A stretch of DNA of 64,000 bases from Sporosarcina gallistercoris (GTDB taxonomy: Bacteria > Bacillota > Bacilli > Bacillales_A > Planococcaceae). Each line of letters opens with the position of its first letter. Position 1 is the stretch's first letter. Positions 47,513 to 55,865 of this stretch are shown here, piece by piece. The notes below the pieces were generated by a model. It saw nothing but the letters and a program-made list of their open reading frames with translations, did no database searches and was not told the DNA's origin. Where the stretch lies: the NCBI RefSeq assembly GCF_014836415.1, contig NZ_JACSQY010000003.1, forward strand, positions 186,001-250,000, in the 5' to 3' direction. A program made the translations under genes and the position numbers.

Positions 47513-47611
47513 CAAGTCTTCAGTTACATCTAGTTAGTCTTGCTAGATGGGCAAAGAGCCCGACAACTTCATTCTTTGCTTGAGAGATCTGAATGTCACC
47601 TGGGAAATTCA

Positions 47612-47858
47612 GTTGATAGAAGTGCAGGACGGCGACTCCTGGGGATCAGCGAAAGCCGTAACGAAGAACGGCTTTTGCGAGTAAAAGCAAAGCGTTAGGA
47701 GCATGTGTTTTCAAAAAAACTGGACTGAGCAAAGCGAGGAGGATTAATGATGCCTTAATTTTAGCGAAGTTCACTAAAATACGGCAAATCGAACTCTTCG
47801 TCGTTCGATTGGCTGAGGGCAAGCCCCCGGAAAGCGCCCGTCCAGAACGGAGATCAAC
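47612..47858. repeat. Structured GTTGAT...GATCAAC repeat, long form, copy 2
   Basis: This is the near-identical reverse complement of 754-999, with the same internal hairpins (ATCGAAC/GTTCGAT, ATTTTAG/CTAAAAT and AAGCCGT/ACGGCTT). Both long copies lie at the same end of an IS remnant. Confidence 0.82.
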
Positions 47859-47900
47859 GGCCTGTTAGCTTTCGTTTTCAGAGTCAACGATTCAAAAAAG

Positions 47901-47939
47901 ACAAAAGGGAGGAATCAAATTGATTCCCAACCCTTTTGT
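47901..47939. repeat. Second terminator-like hairpin at the right end of IS remnant 2
   Basis: ACAAAAGGG pairs with CCCTTTTGT and GGAATCAA with TTGATTCC. It resembles a bidirectional terminator but differs from the duplicated host hairpin 10 bp away. In IS remnant 1 the host terminator lies at the equivalent place, followed by the same TTTTGTCTTTTT. It may be a hairpin picked up from an earlier insertion site. Confidence 0.7.
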
Positions 47940-47949
47940 CTACAATTTG

Positions 47950-47990
47950 AAAGAACGTACAGAGGATTCAAATCCCTGTACGTTCTTTTT
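47950..47990. terminator. Right copy of the duplicated terminator, ends katA
   Basis: This is identical to 46873-46911 over 39 bp. The hairpin is followed by a T run on the plus strand. On the minus strand it is approached from the katA stop at 48017 and works as the katA terminator. Confidence 0.9.
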
Positions 47991-48016
47991 TTGATCAATC
48001 GACTTCACGTAATCAC

Positions 48017-49495
48017 TTAGTCGACGAGCACATCGTCCATTAAGATGTCGAGTGCTTTTGCCACACCTTCCCCATAAGCAGGGTCCGCGTAATAACAGTG
48101 TTTAATGTGTCTGAGTTTAATTTCTTTCGGGGCATCGCCCATATTATCCGCTGTATTCCGGAATAAGAGTTGTTTCTGTTCATCATCCATAAGATTGAAC
48201 AGCTTTCCTGGCTGTGTGAAGTAATCATCATCATCTTCGCGGAAGTTCCAGTGATCCGCAGCACCATGCAATTTCAATGGTGGTTCTCTGAAATCAGGTT
48301 GTTCTTGCCATTCACCGACACTATTCGGCTCGTATGAAGTTCTGCTGCCATGATTGCCGTCTACACGCATTTGTCCGTCACGATGGAAACTGTGGAACGG
48401 GCATTTTGGTGCATTGACTGGGATCTGGTGGTGATTGACACCTAAACGATACCGTTGTGCATCTCCGTAAGAGAATAGACGTGCTTGCAGCATCTTGTCT
48501 GGCGAAAAACTGATTCCGGGAACAACCGCTGCAGGAGTGAAAGCCGCTTGTTCTACTTCTGCAAAGTAGTTTTCTGGATTTCGATTCAGTTCGAATTCAC
48601 CGACTTCAATAAGAGGGAAGTCGCCTTTATACCAAACTTTTGTTAAGTCAAATGGGTTGTAAGGCATATTTGCTGCTTCTTCTTCCGTCATCACTTGAAC
48701 GTACATTTTCCATTTCGGGAAATCTCCATTGTCGATGCTGAGTAGCAAATCGCGCTGATGGCTTTCGCGATCTGTAGCGATTGTTTTGCTTGCCTCTTCA
48801 TCGGTAAGGTTTTCAATACCTTGCTGTGAACGGAAATGGAACTTCACATAATAACGCTCGTTGTCAGGGCTGATGAAGCTATACGTATGACTACCGAAGC
48901 CGTGCATATGACGATAAGTACGTGGGATGCCACGTTCACTCATCAAAATCGTGATTTGGTGAAGTGCTTCCGGAAGCGAAGTCCAGAAATCCCAGTTGTT
49001 TGTTGCACTTCTTAAGTTCGTGCGCGGATCACGCTTGACCGCATGATTCAAATCCGGAAATTGTAGTGGATCTCTGAAGAAGAAGACCGGTGTGTTATTA
49101 CCGACCATATCCCAGTTCCCTTCTTCAGTATAGAATTTCAACGAGAATCCTCGGATGTCACGTTCCGCATCAGCTGCGCCACGTTCACCAGCAACCGTTG
49201 AAAATCTAGCAAACATCTCAGTCTTCTTCCCGACTTCCGAGAAAATTTTCGCTTTCGTATACTTCGTGATGTCATTTGTCACAGTGAACGTACCATATGC
49301 ACCTGATCCTTTTGCGTGCATGCGCCGTTCAGGAATAACTTCCCGGTCAAAATGAGCAAGCTTTTCAATGAGCCAGACGTCTTGAAGAAGTAATGGACCT
49401 CTTGGACCTGCTGACATTGAATTTTGATTATCAACTACAGGGGCACCGGCAGCTGTGGTTAACTTTTTACGGGATTCATTCTCATTGTTATTCAT
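48017..49495 (-). CDS. katA: Catalase, small-subunit haem type (KatA-like)
   Basis: This 492-residue monofunctional catalase decomposes hydrogen peroxide to water and oxygen. The catalytic His is in [13 protein letters not shown], the Asn in [14 protein letters not shown], and the haem-ligand Tyr in [27 protein letters not shown] is typical of the clade 3 enzymes. Length is normal. It starts after ATAGGAGGAATACAC. A PerR-box-like sequence lies about 80 bp upstream. It is divergent from the cyd operon, and its terminator was duplicated by the insertion element. Confidence 0.96.
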   Translation of the reverse strand: MNNNENESRKKLTTAAGAPVVDNQNSMSAGPRGPLLLQDVWLIEKLAHFDREVIPERRMHAKGSGAYGTFTVTNDITKYTKAKIFSEVGKKTEMFARFSTVAGERGAADAERDIRGFSLKFYTEEGNWDMVGNNTPVFFFRDPLQFPDLNHAVKRDPRTNLRSATNNWDFWTSLPEALHQITILMSERGIPRTYRHMHGFGSHTYSFISPDNERYYVKFHFRSQQGIENLTDEEASKTIATDRESHQRDLLLSIDNGDFPKWKMYVQVMTEEEAANMPYNPFDLTKVWYKGDFPLIEVGEFELNRNPENYFAEVEQAAFTPAAVVPGISFSPDKMLQARLFSYGDAQRYRLGVNHHQIPVNAPKCPFHSFHRDGQMRVDGNHGSRTSYEPNSVGEWQEQPDFREPPLKLHGAADHWNFREDDDDYFTQPGKLFNLMDDEQKQLLFRNTADNMGDAPKEIKLRHIKHCYYADPAYGEGVAKALDILMDDVLVD

Positions 49496-49574
49496 GTGTA
49501 TTCCTCCTATGTAAGGGTTTGTGAAGCTGTCAATTAACTATAGCAGAGGGATTATTAGATAGCTAGCATTTTGT

Positions 49575-49589
49575 TTAGAATCATTATTG
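49575..49589. promoter_or_regulatory. Candidate PerR box upstream of katA
   Basis: TTAGAATCATTATTG agrees with the PerR consensus TTATAATNATTATAA at 11 of 14 defined positions. It lies 80 bp upstream of the katA start codon on the minus strand. PerR controls katA in B. subtilis. Confidence 0.4.
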
Positions 49590-49670
49590 TTAAGGATAAG
49601 TTATTATTAACAGATAGTAGTAGTTACAACAATTCTATTTCCGAGAGACAAAATCTATGAAAAGCGGACC

Positions 49671-49689
49671 TTGTGACAACATTTCAACA
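49671..49689. promoter_or_regulatory. Candidate Rex site upstream of cydA
   Basis: TTGTGACAACATTTCAACA resembles the Rex consensus TTGTGAAATAATTTCACAA; the TTGTGA arm is perfect and the TTTCA arm partial. It lies 122 bp upstream of cydA, and the probable -10 TATAAT is at 49773-49778. Rex represses cyd in Bacillus when NADH is low. The 316-bp katA-cydA gap contains nothing else that I recognise. Confidence 0.4.
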
Positions 49690-49811
49690 TTAGACCCCGA
49701 AAACCCCCTGAAGTTTTGAGGTTTGTAACAGATCATACGCTAATTGCTCACAAAGTATTTTAGTGTTTAATTTATAATGGAGACAGATTGAGATTGAGGG
49801 GAGAGGTAGAG

Positions 49812-51215
49812 ATGGAAGAGGTTTTACTTTCACGAATCCAGTTCGCATCGACAACATTGTTTCACTTTATATTTGTCCCGTTGTCTATCGGATTGGCGTT
49901 GATCATAGCAATCATGCAAACGCTCTACGTTGTGAAAAAACAAGAGATATATATGAAAATGACAAAGTTTTGGAGTGTGTTCTTCCTTATTAACTTCGCA
50001 ATTGGAGTCGTAACAGGGATTTTCCAAGAGTTCCAATTCGGGATGAACTGGTCAACCTATTCCAGATTCGTTGGGGACATCTTTGGTGCTCCATTAGCTG
50101 TAGAAGCATTGCTCGCATTTTTCCTGGAGTCTACGTTTATCGGAATCTGGATTTTCGGCGCGCAAAAACTATCTAAAAAAATGCACTTAGCTTCCATATG
50201 GCTCGTTTCTATTGGAACAATCCTATCAGCTTTTTGGATTTTGGCAGCGAACTCGTTCATGCAAAATCCTGTTGGATATGTTCTTCAAAATGGCCGCGCA
50301 GAGATGAACGACATTGTTGCACTTTTAACAAACGAAAAATTGTGGGTAGCATTCCCGCATACCATTTTCGGCAGTATTGCCACAGGAGCATTTTTCGTTG
50401 TTGGAGTAAGTGCATTCTATCTTATTAAGAAGCGTCAAGTTGATTTCTTTAAGAAGTCAATCGGAATCGGTTTACTCGTTGGACTTGTTGGCGGGTTAGG
50501 TCTTGCGTTCACGGGTCACTCCCAAGCCCAGTATCTGATGCATGCTCAACCAATGAAAATGGCCGCTGCAGAAGGACTTTGGGAAGATAGTGGAGATCCG
50601 GCAGCTTGGACACTTATCGGGAATATCGATACAGAAAACCGCATTACAACGGGGCGTATCGAAATTCCTTACTTACTAAGCTATCTCACATATAATGAGT
50701 TTTCAGGTAAAGTATTAGGGATGGAAAGTCTAGAAAAGCAAATGATTGAGAAGTATGGAGAGGGAGATTACATTCCTCCAGTGAAAACAACTTTCTGGAG
50801 TTTCCGGATCATGGCAGGAACAGGCGGAGCGCTCGTAGTGGCGAGTATGCTGGGGTTGTTGCTATTGTTCCGCAAAAAGATCGCGGCGACTACTTGGTAT
50901 TTAAAAGTGATGATTCCGGTCATATTCCTACCGTTCATCGGGAACTCATTCGGTTGGATCATGTCCGAAATCGGTCGTCAACCATGGGTCGTTAACGGTC
51001 TCATGAAAACTGCGGATGGAGTTTCGCCTAACGTTTCAGCAGGTCAGATTCTGTTCTCGCTGATTTCGTTCTCGACTATTTACGCAATCCTTGGAATTAT
51101 CATGGTGGTATTATTTGTGAAGGTCATTCAACGCGGACCTGAAGAGCGTAAGCAAAAAGACGTATCCGTTACAGATCCGTTTAATGTAGGAGGCGTGTCT
51201 AATGGCTCTAAGTGA
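49812..51215 (+). CDS. cydA: Cytochrome bd-type ubiquinol/menaquinol oxidase subunit I
   Basis: This 467-residue integral membrane subunit carries haems b558, b595 and d. Helix-1 region LLSRIQFASTTLFHFIFVPL contains the haem-ligand His. The acidic GGP-type region (FLESTFIGIWIFGAQKLSKK) and the second His (FTGHSQAQYLMHAQPMKMAA) are visible. The periplasmic Q loop is short, as in Firmicute enzymes, and the C-terminal IGRQPWVVNGLMKTADGVS is conserved. The start is the ATG at 49812. cydB overlaps the end by 14 bp. The oxidase works at low oxygen without pumping protons. Confidence 0.95.
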   Translation: MEEVLLSRIQFASTTLFHFIFVPLSIGLALIIAIMQTLYVVKKQEIYMKMTKFWSVFFLINFAIGVVTGIFQEFQFGMNWSTYSRFVGDIFGAPLAVEALLAFFLESTFIGIWIFGAQKLSKKMHLASIWLVSIGTILSAFWILAANSFMQNPVGYVLQNGRAEMNDIVALLTNEKLWVAFPHTIFGSIATGAFFVVGVSAFYLIKKRQVDFFKKSIGIGLLVGLVGGLGLAFTGHSQAQYLMHAQPMKMAAAEGLWEDSGDPAAWTLIGNIDTENRITTGRIEIPYLLSYLTYNEFSGKVLGMESLEKQMIEKYGEGDYIPPVKTTFWSFRIMAGTGGALVVASMLGLLLLFRKKIAATTWYLKVMIPVIFLPFIGNSFGWIMSEIGRQPWVVNGLMKTADGVSPNVSAGQILFSLISFSTIYAILGIIMVVLFVKVIQRGPEERKQKDVSVTDPFNVGGVSNGSK

Positions 51216-52218
51216 ATTATGGTTTGTGCTGATCGCTGTTTTGTTCATAGGGTTTATATTTCTTGAAGGATTTGACTTCGGCGTCGGAATGAGTTTGAAA
51301 TTCCTAGCCAAAAATGAAACGGATAAGAAAATGCTTATCCATACGATCGGACCTGTTTGGGATGCGAACGAAGTATGGCTGATCACTGCAGGTGGAGCCA
51401 TGTTTGCAGCATTTCCTCATTGGTATGCCACAGTATTCAGTGGATATTACTTGCCGTTTGTCGTATTGCTGATGGCGCTAATAGCCCGCGGAGTAGCGTT
51501 CGAATTCAGAGAGAAAATCGAATCGGACAAATGGGTGAAAACTTGGGATTGGGCAATTTTTGCGGGAAGTATTCTGCCGCCTTTCCTATTAGGTGTCCTA
51601 TTCTCCAGTATGCTGAAAGGTATGCCGGTGGATGCGGATATGAACATCTACGCAGGATTCACTGATTTCGTTAATGTGTACACAGTTGTAGGTGGAGTTG
51701 CATTTGTGCTTCTCTCTTATTTACACGGATTACTATTCGTTACATTGAAAACAGAAGGTTCCCTTCGTACACGTGCAAAAGAAGCTGCACTTACGATCTA
51801 TTGGGCAACTGGAGTCGTGATGATTGCGTTTGTGGCGTTAACAGCTGTATACACAGCAGCGTTTGAGGACAGAGGGCCAATCCTGATTCCACTGTTCGCA
51901 GTCGTCTTCGTATTATATGCGTTCCTTCATCGTTTAATTGCGAAAGGACGCGAGGCATTCAGTTTCACAATTACAGGGATTACTCTCATTGCGGTGATGG
52001 CTTCTTTCTTCATCGGACTGTTCCCGAACGTAATGATCAGCTCATTGGATTCTGCATACAACATGACCATCCGGGCAGCAGCATCTGGTGATTATTCGTT
52101 GAAACTAATGACATTCGTTGCGCTAACAATGGTGCCCATTGTGATTGCGTATACAATTTGGAGTTACTATGTGTTCCGTAAACGGATTACGGAAGATGTG
52201 GAGCATCTGGAACATTGA
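51202..52218 (+). CDS. cydB: Cytochrome bd-type oxidase subunit II
   Basis: This 338-residue protein has about eight transmembrane helices. The family start LWFVLIAVLFIGFIFLEGFD and GFDFGVGMS are present, as well as GPVWDANEVWLITAGGAMFA. It overlaps cydA by 14 bp with AGGAGGCGTGTCTA as the ribosome binding site. It overlaps cydD by one base (TGATG), which means tight translational coupling through the operon. Confidence 0.95.
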   Translation: MALSELWFVLIAVLFIGFIFLEGFDFGVGMSLKFLAKNETDKKMLIHTIGPVWDANEVWLITAGGAMFAAFPHWYATVFSGYYLPFVVLLMALIARGVAFEFREKIESDKWVKTWDWAIFAGSILPPFLLGVLFSSMLKGMPVDADMNIYAGFTDFVNVYTVVGGVAFVLLSYLHGLLFVTLKTEGSLRTRAKEAALTIYWATGVVMIAFVALTAVYTAAFEDRGPILIPLFAVVFVLYAFLHRLIAKGREAFSFTITGITLIAVMASFFIGLFPNVMISSLDSAYNMTIRAAASGDYSLKLMTFVALTMVPIVIAYTIWSYYVFRKRITEDVEHLEH

Positions 52219-53942
52219 TGGACCGACATCTTCTTCGGTATAACGGCAGCAGGAAAACCTTTGCGCTTGTAGGGATTTTGACAGTCGTTCAATCGGCTTT
52301 CATCATCCTGCAAGCCCTCTCCTTGTCTTCAGCCATTACCCGGATGTTTCACGGGCTAGAATGGAAGGGAACCGTTATATCGCTTGTTGTGTTTTTTGTT
52401 GCTCATGCGATCCGTCATTCCCTCCAATGGGGGAAAGAACGGATTGCGCTCAAGTTTGCAGATGAAATTGCGCGTTCTTACCAAGACCGATTGGCTGCGG
52501 CACTCCTAAGAGATGGGACTGGAATGATTGCAATACAAGGCTCTGGTTCGCTGTTGACCCTTACCTTGGAAGGTGTTCCCAAATTCCGTAAATACGTGGA
52601 ACTGTTCATCCCTAGATCGTTGTCGATGGGAATTATCCCAGTCGTTATTCTTCTTTATATTGTCACGTCCGATTTAATGTCTGGCGTGACTCTTTTCCTT
52701 GTCATGCCGATTTTGATTGTATTCCTTATATTAATCGGAATTGTATCGAAGAAAAAGATCGACGACCAAATGGGGACATACCGCCAGCTTTCCAGACATT
52801 TTGCGGACTCCATTCAAGGGATTGAAACACTGAAGTTTTTAGGGCGGAGTAAATCTCATGAAAAGGCAATTGAAGAAGTGAGTGACAAATATCGGATAGC
52901 GACGAATCGCTCGTTAAGTTATGCCTTTTTGTCATCGTTCTCGCTGGATTTCTTTTCAAGCCTTTCTGTGGCGTTAGTTGCCGTTGAACTTGGTTTACGG
53001 TTAATCAATGGAGGGATTGGACTTGAAGCAGCTCTAGTCATCCTCATATTAGCTCCGGAATACTTTTTACCAGTCCGTGATTTAGGTGCTGATTTCCATG
53101 CGACGATGGATGGAAAAGACGCTGCGGATGAAATCCGTTCATTACTTGCTGAATTTGAAGCATCCAATCAACAAGATGCTGTCATCGTTCCAACTGTTAC
53201 AAAAGCAAGCAACTTTTCAGCAATCGCCATTGGAAAACTTGGAGATCATGATATCGAGATTATAAAAGATGTACAATTTTCCGTAACTGGTGCACAAAAA
53301 ATCGGGATTATCGGTGCTTCAGGATCTGGTAAGTCTACTCTCATTGACCTGTTGGCAGGATTCACTTCCCCGACAAGTGGTGAATTTAAGATTGAAGAAC
53401 AGTCTGTAGAATCGCTTGCGACGGATTCTTGGCGCAAGCAAGTGACGTACATTCCACAGCATCCAACGATTTTCTCTGACACACTCGCAAACAACATTCG
53501 TTTTTATCATCCGGAAGCGAGCGACGACACGGTTTTGAAAGCTGCACAAGCTGCGGGACTCGAGCAACTGGTCAGTGAACTGGCGAATGGCTATGATGAG
53601 ATGATCGGCCAAGGCGGTCGACCACTTTCCGGCGGGGAAGAACAACGTGTTGCGATTGCCCGTGCGTTGCTGGAAGATACGTCAGTCTTGTTGTTGGATG
53701 AACCGACAGCCCATTTGGATATCGAGACCGAACATGAAATCAAACAATTGCTTCTGCCGATTTTGGAAGACCGTCTCGTATTCTTTGCGACACATCGACT
53801 GCATTGGATGAAAGAAATGGATTGGATTCTAGTCATGGAAGATGGCCAAATCGTTGAACAAGGAACTCACAAAGAATTATCTGAACGAGACGGTGTCTAC
53901 AGCAAATTAGCTCGTGCACAGCGGGAAGGGATGGTGCTATGA
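52218..53942 (+). CDS. cydD: ABC transporter CydD, needed for cytochrome bd assembly
   Basis: This 574-residue half-transporter has an N-terminal six-helix membrane domain (about residues 1-310) and a C-terminal ATPase domain. Walker A is IGASGSGKSTLIDLL, the signature LSGGEEQRVAIARALL, Walker B VLLLDEPTAHLDIE, and the H-loop His is in FFATHRL. With the next gene product it forms a heterodimer that exports thiols (cysteine/glutathione in E. coli) and is required for bd oxidase maturation. Gene naming differs in Bacillus (there called cydC). Confidence 0.92.
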   Translation: MDRHLLRYNGSRKTFALVGILTVVQSAFIILQALSLSSAITRMFHGLEWKGTVISLVVFFVAHAIRHSLQWGKERIALKFADEIARSYQDRLAAALLRDGTGMIAIQGSGSLLTLTLEGVPKFRKYVELFIPRSLSMGIIPVVILLYIVTSDLMSGVTLFLVMPILIVFLILIGIVSKKKIDDQMGTYRQLSRHFADSIQGIETLKFLGRSKSHEKAIEEVSDKYRIATNRSLSYAFLSSFSLDFFSSLSVALVAVELGLRLINGGIGLEAALVILILAPEYFLPVRDLGADFHATMDGKDAADEIRSLLAEFEASNQQDAVIVPTVTKASNFSAIAIGKLGDHDIEIIKDVQFSVTGAQKIGIIGASGSGKSTLIDLLAGFTSPTSGEFKIEEQSVESLATDSWRKQVTYIPQHPTIFSDTLANNIRFYHPEASDDTVLKAAQAAGLEQLVSELANGYDEMIGQGGRPLSGGEEQRVAIARALLEDTSVLLLDEPTAHLDIETEHEIKQLLLPILEDRLVFFATHRLHWMKEMDWILVMEDGQIVEQGTHKELSERDGVYSKLARAQREGMVL

Positions 53943-55669
53943 ACTACGTCAAAAGCTTCGTTACTCCATATATGAGTAAATATTGGAAGTTAATGTCGGT
54001 TACGGTTCTATTAGGCGTGTGTGCTTCCTTGTCTGCTGCACTTCTGATTTTTGCATCGGGGTACCTGATCTCCGCTGCTTCTGAACGTCCTGAAACGATT
54101 TTGCTTGTCTACGTTCCGATTGTATTGGTACGTGCATTTGGCCTGTCACGTGCAGCTTTCAGTTATGCAGAAAGGATGACAGGTCACAATGCCGTGTTGA
54201 AAGTGTTGTCTGAAATGCGTGTGCGCTTATACCGAGCGTTGGAGCCGCAAGCGTTGTTCATCCGTTCACGATTTAAACGGGGAGACTTGCTTGGGACATT
54301 GGCTGATGATATTGAGCATTTACAGGATGTGTACATTCGTACGCTATTCCCTACGATAAGTGGATTGTTCATATTTGTATTTGCCACCGTATCCGTCTCA
54401 GTGTTCGATTGGAAGTTCGGTCTGTTCATAGGACTCTGTTTGAGTGTGATCGCTTTCGCCTATCCGATGTTGTCATTAGTGATGATGAAAAAACATCAGC
54501 AGAGATCGAAACAGCAACATACGAAGCTGTATCATACACTTGGTGACGCCGTCTATGGAATTCGAGATTGGCTCATTAGCAGCAGGACTTTGGATTTCCT
54601 TAGTAAATTCAGGGAAGAGCGCAATGCTAGTTATGAAACAGACAAAGAGCTTGCAAAACGGGACCAGAATAGGACATTCCAACTGCATTTGATTTCAGGG
54701 GTCATTACCGTCATTGTAGGAGTTTGGGCGGGAATGCAAGCGATTGATGGCACTATATTGCCAACCTATATTGCCGCTTTTACGCTCGTGACGCTTCCAA
54801 TCATTGAGTCTCTGATTCCCATTTCACATGCTGTAGAACGTATTCCTGCATATCAAGAAGCGTTTACGCGTATTCAACACACGGAAGATACAGCCCGGTC
54901 GGTTTTCAAATCATCTGAAACAGTGGACGATGTGCCGGCTGCTGCAGATATCCAAGTACAGGGTGTGTCTTATGGATATGAGTCAGAAAAAAGGCAAGCC
55001 CTGAAACAAGCGACCCTTGAGATTAGACAAGGGGAAAAGGTGGCGATTCTCGGTAAAAGCGGTGCAGGCAAATCGACGTTTGTTCAGCTTTTATTAGGTG
55101 CCTTGCAACCTGACGAAGGGACGATCCGGATTGCAGGTAGATCCCCTGAGCAATACGGCGAAAATATTCATCAAATCGTTAGTGTATTAAACCAAAAACC
55201 TTATTTATTTGGTACAACAATTGAAAACAATATCCGTCTTGGGAATCCTTCTGCAACAATGGAGGAAGTTGAGCAAGCAATCCGTCAGGTCGGACTAGAA
55301 GACTATCTCGGTAAACTTCCTGATGGTCTTCAAACCCAAACGGAGGAAGCCGGTCGCCGATTCTCGGGAGGCGAGCGTCAACGTATTGCGTTAGCTCGTA
55401 TTTTGTTGAATCATACGCCTATTGTCATCGTCGATGAACCTGCAGTCGGACTGGATCCTGAAACAGAGCGCGATCTCATTCAGACGATGATGGAGAGTCT
55501 GGAAGGGAAAACAGTCATTTGGATCACGCATCACTTAATGGGGATGGAACTGATGGATCATATCGTGTTTTTGGAAGCTGGAGAAATATCGGATGCGGGA
55601 ACGCACGAAGAACTTCTTGAAAATTCCACACGCTACCGGCGTCTCGTGGAATTGGACCGCGGGATCTGA
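53939..55669 (+). CDS. cydC: ABC transporter CydC, partner of CydD
   Basis: This 576-residue half-transporter has a membrane domain at about residues 1-310 and an ATPase domain with Walker A LGKSGAGKSTFVQLL, signature FSGGERQRIALARILL, Walker B IVIVDEPAVGLDPE and H-loop WITHHLMG. It overlaps cydD by 4 bp (ATGA). It is the last gene of the cydABDC operon, closed by a strong terminator. In B. subtilis nomenclature it is cydD. Confidence 0.92.
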   Translation: MNYVKSFVTPYMSKYWKLMSVTVLLGVCASLSAALLIFASGYLISAASERPETILLVYVPIVLVRAFGLSRAAFSYAERMTGHNAVLKVLSEMRVRLYRALEPQALFIRSRFKRGDLLGTLADDIEHLQDVYIRTLFPTISGLFIFVFATVSVSVFDWKFGLFIGLCLSVIAFAYPMLSLVMMKKHQQRSKQQHTKLYHTLGDAVYGIRDWLISSRTLDFLSKFREERNASYETDKELAKRDQNRTFQLHLISGVITVIVGVWAGMQAIDGTILPTYIAAFTLVTLPIIESLIPISHAVERIPAYQEAFTRIQHTEDTARSVFKSSETVDDVPAAADIQVQGVSYGYESEKRQALKQATLEIRQGEKVAILGKSGAGKSTFVQLLLGALQPDEGTIRIAGRSPEQYGENIHQIVSVLNQKPYLFGTTIENNIRLGNPSATMEEVEQAIRQVGLEDYLGKLPDGLQTQTEEAGRRFSGGERQRIALARILLNHTPIVIVDEPAVGLDPETERDLIQTMMESLEGKTVIWITHHLMGMELMDHIVFLEAGEISDAGTHEELLENSTRYRRLVELDRGI

Positions 55670-55701
55670 ATAGGGTTCCTATATACCAGCAGGAATTAAT
55701 A

Positions 55702-55754
55702 GAAAAGACTACGGCAAATGTCTGATGTAACTACATTTGCCGTAGTCTTTTTCT
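55702..55754 (+). terminator. Terminator of the cyd operon
   Basis: AGACTACGGCAAATGT pairs with ACATTTGCCGTAGTCT around a 13-nt loop and is followed by TTTTTCTCG. Confidence 0.93.
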
Positions 55755-55865
55755 CGTTTCTTATAAATTACTTAGTTTTACTTGAATAATGACGATATAA
55801 AGAGGAGGTTAAAAACGGCCATAATGGATATGGGTAATTTCCACAATGGCAGGAAGGAGACCATG

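Larger units (their letters stand above)
46912..47949 (+). mobile_element. Decayed and rearranged IS1182-family element between duplicated terminators (copy 2)
   Basis: This 1038-bp segment lies exactly between two perfect 39-bp copies of a terminator hairpin. In order it has a 43-bp palindromic end (46914-46956), a GTTGATT...AATCAAC repeat (46984-47166), the N-terminal part of a transposase on the plus strand (47191-47400), a C-terminal transposase part on the minus strand (47415-47512), a long-form repeat (47612-47858), and a second hairpin near the right end (47901-47939). Both ends carry TGTAGACAAA in inverted orientation (46917-46926 and near 47943). The open frame is broken, so it cannot transpose by itself. 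It is the inverted counterpart of 720-1410. It occupies the whole 1146-bp gap between the deacetylase and catalase genes. Confidence 0.85.
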
